A stretch of 64,000 nucleotides of DNA, taken from contig NZ_PISE01000014.1 of NCBI RefSeq assembly GCF_002835805.1, positions 27,255-91,254 of the forward strand. Reading direction: 5' to 3'. Numbering within the stretch: position 1 is the first letter of the stretch; each line of letters starts with the position of its first letter. The stretch is from Niallia nealsonii (GTDB lineage Bacteria; Bacillota; Bacilli; Bacillales; Cytobacillaceae). Positions 52,359-60,929 of this stretch are shown one piece after another. The position numbers were made by a program, and so were the translations under genes. The notes under the pieces were generated by a model. That model was not told the origin of the DNA. It was given only the letters and a program-made list of their open reading frames with translations, and did not search any database.

Positions 52359-52814
52359 ATGAAAAAATTTTTTGGTGTTTTAGTTATTTTTGTTGTAACG
52401 TTGGTCTTATCAAACGGATTTGCCTCCTCTGTTAGTGCTAAGTACGTAGATGCCTCAGGAACTTATAAGACCTTGAAATATGGGGATGCTTCTGTTACCT
52501 ATACATACCAATCTGGAACTTTCAAACGTGCTCCATTGACAGTAACTACATATTTTAATGTAAATGATTATGGAGCAAAAATTTCGAAAGTTTCACAAAA
52601 ATCATCAGCAAAGTGGCCCTACACCGTTAAAGAAAAAGGGACTAAAAGTTTATATTTAAAAGGCAAGAATGAGAAATTATTTACACCCGTTGCTTATGGT
52701 TATTTCACCACAAATTCCACTAAGTACAGCTTAGAAACAACTCTCCAAGTAAACAAAATAGACAAGAAGAAAAAAACTGTAACATTCTATGTTATTAATA
52801 GAACTGATAAATAA
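52359..52814 (+). CDS. Secreted protein of unknown function
   Basis: ATG 52359 follows AAAGAAAGGTGG. The 151-residue protein has a typical signal peptide (MKKFFGVLVIFVVTLVLSNG, cleavage near SVSA-KY at about 28). The mature part is beta-rich and lysine/threonine-rich, with no cysteine or catalytic motif. It probably acts at the cell surface or in the medium. A truncated copy lies upstream in the opposite direction. Confidence 0.8.
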   Translation: MKKFFGVLVIFVVTLVLSNGFASSVSAKYVDASGTYKTLKYGDASVTYTYQSGTFKRAPLTVTTYFNVNDYGAKISKVSQKSSAKWPYTVKEKGTKSLYLKGKNEKLFTPVAYGYFTTNSTKYSLETTLQVNKIDKKKKTVTFYVINRTDK

Positions 52815-52817
52815 AAA

Positions 52818-52945
52818 AAGGGCAGTGACTGTCCTTTTTGAGACAGTAAGAAAACACCTCCACGTTGATTTATTTGGATTAATACTCTTTTTTCAACGAA
52901 AGGTGTTTTTTATTTGTCTCCTTTTTTTTAGGTCACTGCCTAATG
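52818..52945. repeat. Nested inverted-repeat structure (~120 bp) between convergent genes
   Basis: Four arm pairs nest in register: GGCAGTGAC (52821)/GTCACTGCC (52933), GAGAC (52840)/GTCTC (52916), AAAACACCT (52851)/AGGTGTTTT (52901) and CGTTGA (52863)/TCAACG (52893). The first arm also makes a local GGGCAG-TGA-CTGTCC hairpin followed by TTTTT, a plus-strand terminator. It may be a bidirectional terminator, a structured RNA or a MITE-like insertion. Confidence 0.7.
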
Positions 52946-52961
52946 AGAGGGGCTTTGATTT

Positions 52962-53174
52962 TTAATCTTCCCAAACTTCTTCCATTAAGTCTTCAATCTC
53001 TTTTCGAAATTTGTCTGTTTTATCTTTTAGTATTTTTATTTTATCTCCATTAATTTCAACTACGTCACCAACTGCAGCATTTTTTGGAAAAAGGGATTTG
53101 TCATAATCCTTTGTTTTTCCATCGATTTCAACTACAGCTATTGCTCCTTCAAAACGATCGATTATGCCTTTCAT
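52962..53174 (-). CDS. DUF3006 protein
   Basis: The 70-residue protein starts MKGIIDRFEGAIAVVEIDG and has the small beta-barrel-like layout and acidic tail of DUF3006. It begins 21 bases after the ComEC-like hydrolase gene; this pairing is common in Firmicutes. Function unknown, perhaps a regulatory or inhibitory partner of the hydrolase. Confidence 0.88.
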   Translation of the reverse strand: MKGIIDRFEGAIAVVEIDGKTKDYDKSLFPKNAAVGDVVEINGDKIKILKDKTDKFRKEIEDLMEEVWED

Positions 53175-53195
53175 GCGATTCCACCTTATTTCCTA

Positions 53196-54041
53196 TTATT
53201 GTGTTGGCTTTTTATTAAAGGTAATAGTTTTTCCATCACTCGTAGCAATAATCGTTCCTTGTTTATCTGTTCTGAAAACTTTAACCTTACTATTTTTTAA
53301 TCGTTTTAATGTATCGGAAGTAGGGTGGCCGTAACTATTTTTCTTACCTACAGAAATAACACTGTATGTTGGCTTTACTGCTTTTAAGAATTCAGCGCTA
53401 GTGGAAGTTTTAGCCCCATGATGACCTACTTTAATAACATCAGCTTTCAAGGTTTCTTTCGATTTAATCATATCAGTTTCTGACTTGAATTCAGCATCCC
53501 CAGTAAATAAGAAAGATTTCTTATTATATACCAGGCGTAAAACAGCACTCCAGTCATTCAAATCACTTTTACTGTAAGTTTTAACAGGAGCAACGAATGT
53601 TGCTGTTACACCTTTCAATGATAGTTTAACTCCTTTTTGTGCAGTCTTAATTTTAAGTCCTTCTTTTTTTACTGCATTTAAAAAGTCCTTATAGGCTTGT
53701 GTGGTATGGCTGACCTTTGGGGCATATACTGACTTTACGTTAAATGATTCAAGTACTTCATCTAGACCTCCCACATGATCGGCATCAGGATGAGTAGAAA
53801 TCAGTACTGCAATATTCTTCACTTTTTGCTTTTTTAAATAGGATACAACATCACTACCGTCTTTATTTCCACCATCAATAATAATGTTATCACCATTTGG
53901 AGTCTGGATATAAATGCTATCACCTTGGCCAACATCAATAAAGTGGATCGTAAGTTTCTTACTTGCAGCTGAAGCAGGTGTTACAAGTAAAACAGATAAC
54001 AGCAGAATAAAAGCTGTTAATAGTAATTTAATTTTTCTCAT
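53196..54041 (-). CDS. Secreted ComEC/Rec2-like metallo-beta-lactamase-fold hydrolase
   Basis: ATG 54041 follows AAGGAGG. The 281-residue protein has a signal peptide (residues 1-26) and an MBL fold: HFIDVGQGDSIYIQTPNG, the zinc motif THPDADHVGG near 85, LFTGDAE near 180 and the KVGHHGAKTSTS motif near 206. It is like the ComEC C-terminal domain, predicted to be an extracellular nuclease or phosphodiesterase. It forms an operon with DUF3006. Confidence 0.9.
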   Translation of the reverse strand: MRKIKLLLTAFILLLSVLLVTPASAASKKLTIHFIDVGQGDSIYIQTPNGDNIIIDGGNKDGSDVVSYLKKQKVKNIAVLISTHPDADHVGGLDEVLESFNVKSVYAPKVSHTTQAYKDFLNAVKKEGLKIKTAQKGVKLSLKGVTATFVAPVKTYSKSDLNDWSAVLRLVYNKKSFLFTGDAEFKSETDMIKSKETLKADVIKVGHHGAKTSTSAEFLKAVKPTYSVISVGKKNSYGHPTSDTLKRLKNSKVKVFRTDKQGTIIATSDGKTITFNKKPTQ

Positions 54042-54307
54042 CTGTATTTTCCTCCTTATGTCTAGGAGAAATATATCATTATTTTTATTATTTTTCTATA
54101 ATGAATTACAAAGATTTGAAAACAAAAATATAAGAGATTTTTAATTGAATATTATTTTGTGTTTTTGGTGAAATAACAGTAATATGGACCTAATAAAAAG
54201 AATCCTTCCTAGTAAGAAAGGAGGGATTAGATGCTATTGGTTAAATTATTGAAAAGATTATGATGGATTAATAAGCTGTCCACACTGCCGCGAGTATTTT
54301 CTTCTAC
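54042..54307. other. Intergenic region with gene-fragment-like frames
   Basis: After a good AAAGGAGG site near 54220 an ATG (about 54230) is followed by only ten codons. A following frame contains SCPHCREYFLLHDN; the gene seems broken. Confidence 0.35.
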
Positions 54308-54475
54308 ATGATAATGTTAAAATTAGATATCTTGAATACATTGACTCATCCTCATTGTTACAGCCAATTAGATATTAAAGACTCCGGAACACTCAGAGAA
54401 ATCTTCGGAAAATATCCAGAATGTTTTCCAGCAACAGAATATAAAGCAAAAGTTAAAGTCATCCATTTCTTTTAA
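54308..54475 (+). CDS. Small protein or gene fragment, 55 residues
   Basis: The frame from ATG 54308 to TAA 54475 reads like protein (HPHCYSQLDIKDSGTLREIF, KYPECFPATEYKAKVKV), but there is no ribosome binding site, and an overlapping frame just upstream also reads like protein, so this may be the 3' part of a frameshifted gene. An AGCCC..GGGCT hairpin follows. Confidence 0.4.
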   Translation: MIMLKLDILNTLTHPHCYSQLDIKDSGTLREIFGKYPECFPATEYKAKVKVIHFF

Positions 54476-54793
54476 TAAGAAACTAGTAAAAGCCCAACTC
54501 GTATGAGGAGGGCTATGTTTACGTTAACTAACAGAGTAGGTTGGATTACTGAAAAAACTAAAGAAAAGGTCAATTTTATTAATCTATTGCTAATACAACC
54601 TACTAATTTAGGATAAGATTAAGTTTTTGGAAAAAATATCTTGATAGGATAATTATATATAGTGAAATATTATATTGCTATATTTGAAGGGGATATTCAT
54701 AGCGGTAATAACCTTGCAACAAGGTCTATAAAGCGGCAAGAAACTAGATAAGGAGAAATTATAATTGTTAAAAGGAAAGGGAGATTTTTAGTA

Positions 54794-55393
54794 ATGTGGT
54801 TTAGGTTTTTACCAGTTCTTATTAATGTTATTTTATATTTTGGCTTAGATATGTCGAGTGCATTAAATTACTTTTATTATACCATTCCTTTCTTACTGTT
54901 TGGAAAATGGCATTTGGTAGCATTGGGTATTTACTTTTATGTACAAGGAAACTCGGCGGGGGTATGGATTGTAGCTATTACACTTATTTTCATGTTGATT
55001 ACTCGTATAAAGAAAAAAGGAAAATCTGCTATCACTGGAAGAGAAACAGCAGCTACAAAACAATACAAGGCAAATAAAAAAAAGAACAACATTGGAAGGG
55101 ATGAAGAATATTACAGGAGCGAAGAACCTACTAAAAGGAGTTCCTATTCTTTTAATTCTGAAGAAAGTAGAAATGACTATTCAACTGAATATTATAATTA
55201 TGATAATAATCAACATGAAGAAGAGCTTCGAGATCGTAAAAAAGCAGAAGACGATGAATATTGGGAAAGAAAAAGAAAAGAGGACGATGCCTATTATTAT
55301 CGTAGAAACGGCGGACCGCGTTGGAAAGTTGATGCAGCCGATGACGACTTAGGAAGATCCCAATTTGAACGGAATTATGAGGATGATAAATAA
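54794..55393 (+). CDS. Membrane protein with charged tyrosine-rich tail (ending before an in-frame Cys-rich extension)
   Basis: ATG 54794 lies 12 bases after AAAGGGAGA. The 199-residue protein has three TM-like segments in residues 1-75 and a long hydrophilic tail rich in Glu, Arg, Tyr and Asp (RKKAEDDEYWERKRKEDDAY). It ends at TAA 55391-55393, but the same frame continues without a further stop for 41 codons of cysteine-rich sequence. Function unknown; it may be a cell-envelope protein. Confidence 0.75.
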   Translation: MWFRFLPVLINVILYFGLDMSSALNYFYYTIPFLLFGKWHLVALGIYFYVQGNSAGVWIVAITLIFMLITRIKKKGKSAITGRETAATKQYKANKKKNNIGRDEEYYRSEEPTKRSSYSFNSEESRNDYSTEYYNYDNNQHEEELRDRKKAEDDEYWERKRKEDDAYYYRRNGGPRWKVDAADDDLGRSQFERNYEDDK

Positions 55394-55519
55394 GAAATAA
55401 GATGTAGAGGATGCGGAGAACCGGAATCGCAATGCAGATGCTGCTCAGATTGCGATAGTTATCCATGTAGATGTTGTCGTGAATGTGGATACGCGGATTG
55501 TCGTTGTTGTAGAAATTAA
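55394..55519 (+). other. In-frame cysteine-rich extension beyond a stop codon (13 Cys in 41 codons)
   Basis: Directly after the TAA of the previous gene, the same frame reads EIRCRGCGEPESQCRCC and further Cys pairs to a TAA at 55517-55519. The pattern of CxxC and CC pairs suggests a metal-binding or disulfide-rich knot. It has no start codon of its own. Either the TAA is a mutation that truncates the upstream protein or it is read through. Confidence 0.65.
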
Positions 55520-55660
55520 GATTTGCTGAGCGTTTTATAGAATAGTAGACAACAACTGTAATACAAACACTTAAGGTAATACTGTTATCACCTAAGTAGA
55601 TAGGTGATAGTAGTTGTTATGTAATACAACAAAATTTTTAAAGAATAAATAAAAAAGACT
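55520..55660. other. Intergenic region with an inverted repeat
   Basis: TATCACCTA and TAGGTGATA at about 55587-55612, plus outer ACAACT/AGTTGT arms, form a hairpin without a T run, between convergent genes. Confidence 0.5.
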
Positions 55661-55792
55661 TTATGCAGATTTAAGTGATTGATTGAGAAAATTCCTAATT
55701 CCCTCAAGTGATATTCCAATTTCTTTAGCAGATGAAATTAACTCTAACCATTTTTTGTCTAAATCGGTGTTGTCGTTTGTAGAGTTTAACAT
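55661..55792 (-). CDS. SinI-like antirepressor
   Basis: ATG 55792 follows AGGAGG closely. The 43-residue peptide matches the SinI helical hook (LDKKWLELISSAKEIGISLEG, IRNFL). SinI-type peptides bind and block SinR, releasing biofilm matrix genes. No SinR gene is adjacent, so it must act on a repressor elsewhere or on a phage repressor. Confidence 0.8.
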   Translation of the reverse strand: MLNSTNDNTDLDKKWLELISSAKEIGISLEGIRNFLNQSLKSA

Positions 55793-56107
55793 ATGTCCTC
55801 CTAAAATATACAATATTTCAGGCAGCCCAGCCATCTTAGTGTTAAACCTTAGACCTGTAACTTTGCGTCTTACTCTTTTGAGGAGTTTTCTTTTATTTGT
55901 AAATAAATCAAGCACAGGTTAATAATACTTTAATTTTTTAGTATTTTAAATGGAAATATTCCGATAAATTTCTACAACAGTTGCTATAGCAGTTTTCATG
56001 CAGTCATGGAAGTTCTGGTATGACAGGTAAGTTTAGATGATGAGCAAGAATCCCGTAGTGTTCTTAAATAGTGTCAAAGTACGAAAAAGCTGAATAATAA
56101 TTATGCT

Positions 56108-56136
56108 TGAAAAAAAAAGCGCTGATTAGGCGCCAA
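56108..56136 (-). terminator. Intrinsic terminator of the 100-residue gene
   Basis: On the minus strand GGCGC and GCGCT arms around CTAATCA are followed by eight T residues. Confidence 0.65.
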
Positions 56137-56196
56137 TTATGATGATTATTCCAATTTTTATACTTTGAACCTCAGTTGAAAATTAAAAAGCAAATA

Positions 56197-56499
56197 TTAG
56201 AGCTTCCAAGCAGGAAAATCTATGTCTTCCTTTTGTTTTTCATACTCTTTCATATTTGAGTATGAGTTTCCTAGTTTACTTACAATGAAGCCTTGAGGAC
56301 TAGATGTTTCTACATTACCATTTAGTTCTTCTAATTTAATCGTTGCAAACATGTTTGCAACTGAAGCTAAACTTTCAATAGTGTCCATTAATTCAGGAAT
56401 ATCATTGTTGTAACTCTTAGAAATGGAGTAAATATAATCAAGTTTATTTTTAATTAGCTTAAGCGTTTCGATCTCAAATTGTTCCTGTGTCTTTTTCAT
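56197..56499 (-). CDS. Hypothetical helical protein, 100 residues
   Basis: ATG 56499 follows AAGGAG at eight bases; a longer upstream frame has no site. The protein is helical (ELMDTIESLASVANMFATIK) with an acidic tail. Unknown function. Confidence 0.7.
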   Translation of the reverse strand: MKKTQEQFEIETLKLIKNKLDYIYSISKSYNNDIPELMDTIESLASVANMFATIKLEELNGNVETSSPQGFIVSKLGNSYSNMKEYEKQKEDIDFPAWKL

Positions 56500-56648
56500 A
56501 ATATTCAACTCCTTATGTATCATCTTATGTAAAAGAAGTGAATGTTGAACGAAATAAAATAAATAAATAAAACGAAAATACATTCATTGTGCAGGAATGC
56601 AGGATAAATTGAGAAACCTGGTGAATGTGGATTTAATTGACTAATCTT

Positions 56649-57161
56649 TTATTTGTTTGATGGTATTCTAAAAGAATTTTTATTATTGTAATAAGTTGCA
56701 AACCTGTAGAACAAATATGTTATTGAAATAACTACAGTATAAACAGGAAGAGAGTAAATTAATTTCCAACCAGTGTATACGAATACATGTAATTTCACTA
56801 ACAAAAACTCAATGCCAATTGCGATCATATTCCAAAAGATAAAATATAATACCAATTTGAGCCCCTTAAAATAATCTGAAAAATAAACAAAAAGGTATCC
56901 AAAAGCTGGATAGGCACCATATAAAACTAAATCAAATAATTCATATTTAGAAGTATCGGTTAAGTCATATAACTCGAATGGTTTCACAGCCATTGAGTGA
57001 TCCATAACTTTTGGAAATGAAATACTCAGCAAAACAATGAGTGGAGTTATTTCCTTTGGAATTTTTTTAGGTAAAAAAGAAAATATGAGTACATTTATTA
57101 TAACTGTAACGATGATTGTCCATTCATTTTCATCAAATTTTTCTGGGAAGTAAAGGAACAT
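56649..57161 (-). CDS. CBO0543-type multi-pass membrane protein (block B)
   Basis: ATG 57161 starts one base after the stop codon of the gene upstream (57163-57627), with GAGGT before it. The 170-residue protein has five TM segments and a GWKLIYSLPVYTVVISITYLF end, resembling GWKIWYSALIYPILF of the protein at 45617. Function unknown. Confidence 0.75.
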   Translation of the reverse strand: MFLYFPEKFDENEWTIIVTVIINVLIFSFLPKKIPKEITPLIVLLSISFPKVMDHSMAVKPFELYDLTDTSKYELFDLVLYGAYPAFGYLFVYFSDYFKGLKLVLYFIFWNMIAIGIEFLLVKLHVFVYTGWKLIYSLPVYTVVISITYLFYRFATYYNNKNSFRIPSNK

Positions 57162-57162
57162 A

Positions 57163-57627
57163 TTAATACCTCATAAGACGTTTTTTTCTATACCATTGCC
57201 ACAAGATGAAGGCAAGTGAAATTGTAAATGTCCATTCTGTTAGTGAGTCTGTAATAGTAAATTTTTTGTTTTTTAAGACACCTAAAAAAATAAATAAAAA
57301 TTCAAATGAAGAAATAACGCAAATATTAAAAATTAAAAGTACTATCTTTCCAATACGGTTCTTGATTCTAAGGTAAACATCGAAAAAGATAATAATAATT
57401 AGAGGGTATAAAAGTAGTCTTTGAAAAAAATGAGTCCAAAAATCGCCTTGGTTTTCGGATAGGCTTAGCATTTCGAAATTAACTATTAGTATAGATGATA
57501 CCGAATGTGTTATAAGCCAAACTGTCATCCAAATAAAAAAGATTTCAAAAAGGTGAAGTCGTTTCCTATAGGTACAAAAGAGAATCAACAGAAAAACTAA
57601 AATGAAAATAAATATTGAAAGGATCAT
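57163..57627 (-). CDS. CBO0543-type multi-pass membrane protein (block B)
   Basis: ATG 57627 follows AGGTGATG; an upstream start lacks a site. The 154-residue protein has four to five TM helices (LSIFIFILVFLLILF at the start). It is translationally coupled to the next gene, so the two membrane proteins probably form a complex. Function unknown. Confidence 0.75.
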   Translation of the reverse strand: MILSIFIFILVFLLILFCTYRKRLHLFEIFFIWMTVWLITHSVSSILIVNFEMLSLSENQGDFWTHFFQRLLLYPLIIIIFFDVYLRIKNRIGKIVLLIFNICVISSFEFLFIFLGVLKNKKFTITDSLTEWTFTISLAFILWQWYRKKRLMRY

Positions 57628-57731
57628 TACATCACCTAGAGAGTTTAATAAAATTATTTTTAACAATAGGGACATTCTCTATGCATCATTCTAAAATTAT
57701 TTTTATTACGGATTTCGAAAAAAATGTGCAA

Positions 57732-57788
57732 TAAAAAGCCCAGTATCCAATCGTAAAGGAGGAAAAGGCTACTGGGAACAATAGTCAA
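57732..57788 (-). terminator. Terminator of the 46-residue peptide gene (block B)
   Basis: CCCAGTA (57739-57745) pairs with TACTGGG (57780-57786); the minus-strand reading ends in CTTTTTATT. It parallels 46158-46203. Confidence 0.65.
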
Positions 57789-57834
57789 ATTTTCGTTGGA
57801 ATAAATTAAAGAAGTGATTATGTATCATAGTTCT

Positions 57835-57975
57835 CTAATCTAAAAATGTTAATTCAGATTCATGTACTAGTTCATACTCGATAGCATTTAAAGTTTTTAA
57901 CTCACAATATCCTGTTTTATATTTATGAATTAGTATATATTCTTTCTCCTGATACAGGACCCTTGTTCTGTTCAT
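57835..57975 (-). CDS. Small protein, 46 residues (block B paralog)
   Basis: The peptide is nearly identical to the product at 46310-46450 (ELKTLNAIEYELVHESEL shared exactly). Differences are mostly conservative, which argues that both are or were translated. The ribosome binding site is weak (GGCGTG). Confidence 0.65.
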   Translation of the reverse strand: MNRTRVLYQEKEYILIHKYKTGYCELKTLNAIEYELVHESELTFLD

Positions 57976-58198
57976 AAAAATCACGCCTTTAATGTAGAAG
58001 TTAAGTAAGATATTACAGTATATATAAAGGTGAGAGAATAGGACAATAGTACTTAATTATTTAAATTTTGTGAATTATTCACCTTTTAATTGCTTGTTAA
58101 GAAGGAAAAAAACTTTAGTAGTTTAATTAAGGTGGACGAATAAATATTTATCAATTTTAAACTCAGTAGAAGGAATACAAGGTAGGAAGTGTTTAGTA

Positions 58199-58318
58199 GT
58201 GACTATTTACAGCTGTCCAGATTGTGACAAGGAAATAATTGATTATAGGATTCTTCCTAAATTATTATGCGGAAAATGCGGTAAGTATATGGATGCCGAG
58301 GAGCAAGAGAACAAATAA
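58199..58318 (+). CDS. Zinc-ribbon peptide, 39 residues (block B)
   Basis: GTG 58199 precedes a near-identical copy of the peptide at 46598-46711, with the two CxxC pairs (SCPDC and LCGKCG) kept and two extra C-terminal residues. The weak site is GGAAG. Confidence 0.6.
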   Translation: MTIYSCPDCDKEIIDYRILPKLLCGKCGKYMDAEEQENK

Positions 58319-58386
58319 AAAAGCCAGGATTGCTCCTGACCTTCTTAGTTATCGGTACTTAAATTATAACACAGGAGTGATACAAA

Positions 58387-58586
58387 ATGCGCTTGAAATA
58401 TTTAACAATTAATCCTAGTAATATGCGACTAGAATGGATGAAATAGAACAAAAAGGAAGATTGGCTATTGTGGTTTGTAATGGGAAGGCCAAGTTAACTC
58501 AGCTGCCGGAACATGGAGAAACAAAGATTATCACTCATCGAGGGAAGGTGAAACAGGTTAAGTTTTATGAGGGGGAAGATTTTTGA
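58387..58586 (+). pseudogene. xtrA: XtrA/YqaO-like phage protein, frameshifted near the N-terminus (block B)
   Basis: ATG 58387 reads MRLKYLTINPSN, then one base is missing and the frame resumes as YATRMDEIEQKG through AIVVCNGKAKLTQLPEHGET to TGA 58586. A start at the internal ATG (MDEIEQKG) could still give a shortened protein. Confidence 0.75.
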
Positions 58587-58600
58587 ATAAGGGGAAAAGG

Positions 58601-59166
58601 GTGAAAAAAGAGAATAAATGGATAGTTGGAGGTTTTATTGTAGTAGAGTTTGCTGTGTTTTCTCCATTTGGAATTATGATTCTTGCTAAGAAAACATCAC
58701 AATTGCAAGTATGAGTGAAATGGGAACAGTCGGTGATTATCTAGGAGGAACTTCTGTAGGATTACTATCATTAGCTAGCATACTCTTTGTTGTTGCAGTA
58801 ATTATAATGCAAAAAGAAGAACTTGCTTTGCAAAAAGATGAGCTAAAAAAACAACAGAAGAATATAAAATAACTAACGAAAAGATGAAAAAACAACAATT
58901 CGATAGTGTGTTTTTTAATATGATTAGTCTTCCTTATGATTTAGTAAACTCAATCAGCTTGGATTCTATCTTAATGAATACAAAAGTACAATGGGACATT
59001 ATTATAGAAATCTAACTAGAATTATTAAACTTATTGATGAATCAATATTTAATGATAAAGAAAAAGAAGTTTATTTGGGAATACTTAGAGACCAACTTTC
59101 ATCAGATGGATTAATGTTATTATTTTATAATTCTCTTCAGGATAAAATGTTTTTGGCAATTAATTG
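58601..59166 (+). pseudogene. PutAbiC-like abortive-infection gene, multiply frameshifted
   Basis: GTG 58601 after AAGGGGAAAAGG starts a frame with a TM helix (VGGFIVVEFAVFSPFGIMIL) that stops at TGA near 58713. Other frames continue with MSEMGTVGDYLGGTSVGLLS, VVAVIIMQKEELALQKDEL, KMKKQQFDSVFFNMISL, GHYYRNLTRIIKLIDESIF and LGILRDQLSSDGLMLLFYN. These blocks match the putative phage abortive-infection family PutAbiC. At least three frameshifts make it inactive. Confidence 0.7.
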
Positions 59167-59320
59167 ATGTATGTTTTGGCAGTATGTTTATTAATCCTTA
59201 TGAATGGTTACTCAAAAGGAAATCGTATAGATCTTAATATTTATACATATTTGTGTAACTGTGCTTATTGTACTATCAAGTAGGTTAGCTCAACAAGAGT
59301 ATATAAAGAATTTTGTTTTA

Positions 59321-59350
59321 GGAGTGAGGAAATTTTCTCACTTTTTTTCT
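59321..59350 (+). terminator. Terminator-like hairpin
   Basis: GTGAG and CTCAC arms with an inner AAA/TTT pairing, followed by seven T residues. Confidence 0.65.
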
Positions 59351-59361
59351 CACGCATTAAC

Positions 59362-59400
59362 GGGCAGTAAGACCCCCACTGATTGAAGTTTCACTTTATT
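59362..59400 (+). repeat. 39-bp dispersed repeat, copy 2
   Basis: Matches 14146-14184 at 37 of 39 positions. It ends four bases before the -35 box of the TrmB promoter. Confidence 0.75.
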
Positions 59401-59403
59401 TTA

Positions 59404-59432
59404 TTGACACGGATTACTGTTCGAATTATAGT
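59404..59432 (+). promoter_or_regulatory. Sigma-A promoter of the TrmB-LysE-AlaX operon
   Basis: TTGACA (59404-59409) and TATAGT (59427-59432) with a 17-base spacer, 35 bases before the TrmB start codon. Confidence 0.8.
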
Positions 59433-59433
59433 A

Positions 59434-59447
59434 GTAATACATATTAC
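59434..59447. promoter_or_regulatory. Operator palindrome just downstream of the -10 box
   Basis: GTAATA-CA-TATTAC is a perfect 6-2-6 palindrome within the presumed transcription start region; a bound repressor, probably the TrmB-like protein itself, would block initiation. Confidence 0.6.
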
Positions 59448-59466
59448 CACTATAAAGGAGGCTGCT

Positions 59467-60276
59467 ATGGAACATTTAATTGAGCAGTTTGAAGAGATTG
59501 GTTTTTCAAAAAACGAAGCAAAGGCTTATACAACATTGCTGAAGGAGCCGGCAATAAATGGGTATGAAATCAGTAAAAAAAGTGGTGTGCCACGCTCGAT
59601 GGTTTATACAATCATCGCAAAATTAGTAGCGAAAGAAGCAATCACAGAGCTCCGAACCGAACCGCCAACCTATATTCCAGTGCCGGTAAAGGAACTGGTC
59701 ATGAATCGAAAAAGGCAAACAGAGGAGACACTTACGTCTTTAGAAGAAGAATTGCTAGCTATTGAGAAGCCTATAGAAGTGAATGTGATTAAGCATATTG
59801 AAGGGCGAACACAAATTATTCATGCCATGCAAAAATTAATGAAGGCATCAAAGGAGGAGATTTGGCTTTCTGCATGGGAAGAGGAACTGGAGGAATTGCG
59901 TAGTGCTGCCGAGGAACAAGGTGAAAAAGGAATTACAATGCATTCATTACTCTTTACAGATAAAGAAACTTCATCTTTTGGAAATGCATTTTATCATCGT
60001 CAATTCACAGCTTCAGTTGAAAAACATAGAATGAGCCAAAGGTTAACGATTGTTATTCAGGACAATCAAGAGGTACTGGTTGCAGGCTTTGTTGATGGTC
60101 AAATCCCTCAAGCTATTCAAACTGCTGAACCAATGTTAGTTCTGCTGGCTAAAGAATATATTCGACACGATATGATGATGAAAGTTGTTACGGACAAATT
60201 GGGAACTGACACGTTTAATTCATTATGGCAAGGTAGTGACCTATTAACTTATATTATCCAAAACGTGAAGAAATAA
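59467..60276 (+). CDS. TrmB-family transcriptional regulator
   Basis: ATG 59467 follows AAAGGAGG. The 269-residue protein has a TrmB winged helix at residues 1-75 (FEEIGFSKNEAKAYTTLL, SGVPRSMVYTIIAKL), a coiled linker and a C-terminal effector domain with EIWLSAWEEELEELR near 140, as in TrmB-like regulators in bacteria. It probably controls its own operon through the palindrome at 59434. Confidence 0.88.
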   Translation: MEHLIEQFEEIGFSKNEAKAYTTLLKEPAINGYEISKKSGVPRSMVYTIIAKLVAKEAITELRTEPPTYIPVPVKELVMNRKRQTEETLTSLEEELLAIEKPIEVNVIKHIEGRTQIIHAMQKLMKASKEEIWLSAWEEELEELRSAAEEQGEKGITMHSLLFTDKETSSFGNAFYHRQFTASVEKHRMSQRLTIVIQDNQEVLVAGFVDGQIPQAIQTAEPMLVLLAKEYIRHDMMMKVVTDKLGTDTFNSLWQGSDLLTYIIQNVKK

Positions 60277-60288
60277 GGAGTTGTTTTT

Positions 60289-60912
60289 GTGTATATGGAA
60301 GTTTTTTTGGTTGGTATTCTAGCTGCTTTATCGCCTGGACCGGATTTTGTAGTAGTTATGAAAAATAGTTTAGGTATAGGCAGAAAATATGGAGTTGTTA
60401 CAGCACTGGGTGTTGCCAGTGCATTGATTGTTCATATAACCTATACCATTTTAGGTTTTAGCATCATATTAGAAAAATCGCCCGTTATTTTTAATCTAAT
60501 TAAACTTGCTGGGGCTATCTATTTACTATGGTTAGGGTATAAAGGTATTCGTTCGAAAGCATATTCTGAAAATCCAAATGAGATAAAGGGCGAACAGAAA
60601 TTGCAAACATCTATAGGACAGGGCTTTCGTGAAGGATTTTTATGTAACCTTTTAAATCCAAAGGCTCCTTTATTTTTTTTAAGTGTGTTTTCTCAATTTC
60701 TTGGACATGACATTCCCAATTGGATGCGTTGGATATATGGCGGAGAAACCATTTTAGCTATTGGTCTTTGGTTTGTCTTGCTGGCGATACTTATTTCAAA
60801 TAACTATTTTAGAAAACTCTATCAACAGTATATGCATTGGTTTGACCGTGGACTTGGCATTGTTTTAATTGTTTTTGCAGTTACTATCGGGATAACTACG
60901 TTTTTAAGTTAA
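60289..60912 (+). CDS. LysE/RhtB-family amino-acid exporter
   Basis: The frame starts at GTG 60289 after AAGGAG (12 bases after the TrmB stop); the ATG at 60295 is an alternative. The 207-residue protein has six TM helices and the family signature LAALSPGPDFVVVMKNSLG near residue 12, plus NLLNPKAPLFFLSVF. It exports amino acids or analogues. Confidence 0.9.
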   Translation: MYMEVFLVGILAALSPGPDFVVVMKNSLGIGRKYGVVTALGVASALIVHITYTILGFSIILEKSPVIFNLIKLAGAIYLLWLGYKGIRSKAYSENPNEIKGEQKLQTSIGQGFREGFLCNLLNPKAPLFFLSVFSQFLGHDIPNWMRWIYGGETILAIGLWFVLLAILISNNYFRKLYQQYMHWFDRGLGIVLIVFAVTIGITTFLS

Positions 60913-60929
60913 AGGGAGATGTTTAAAAA

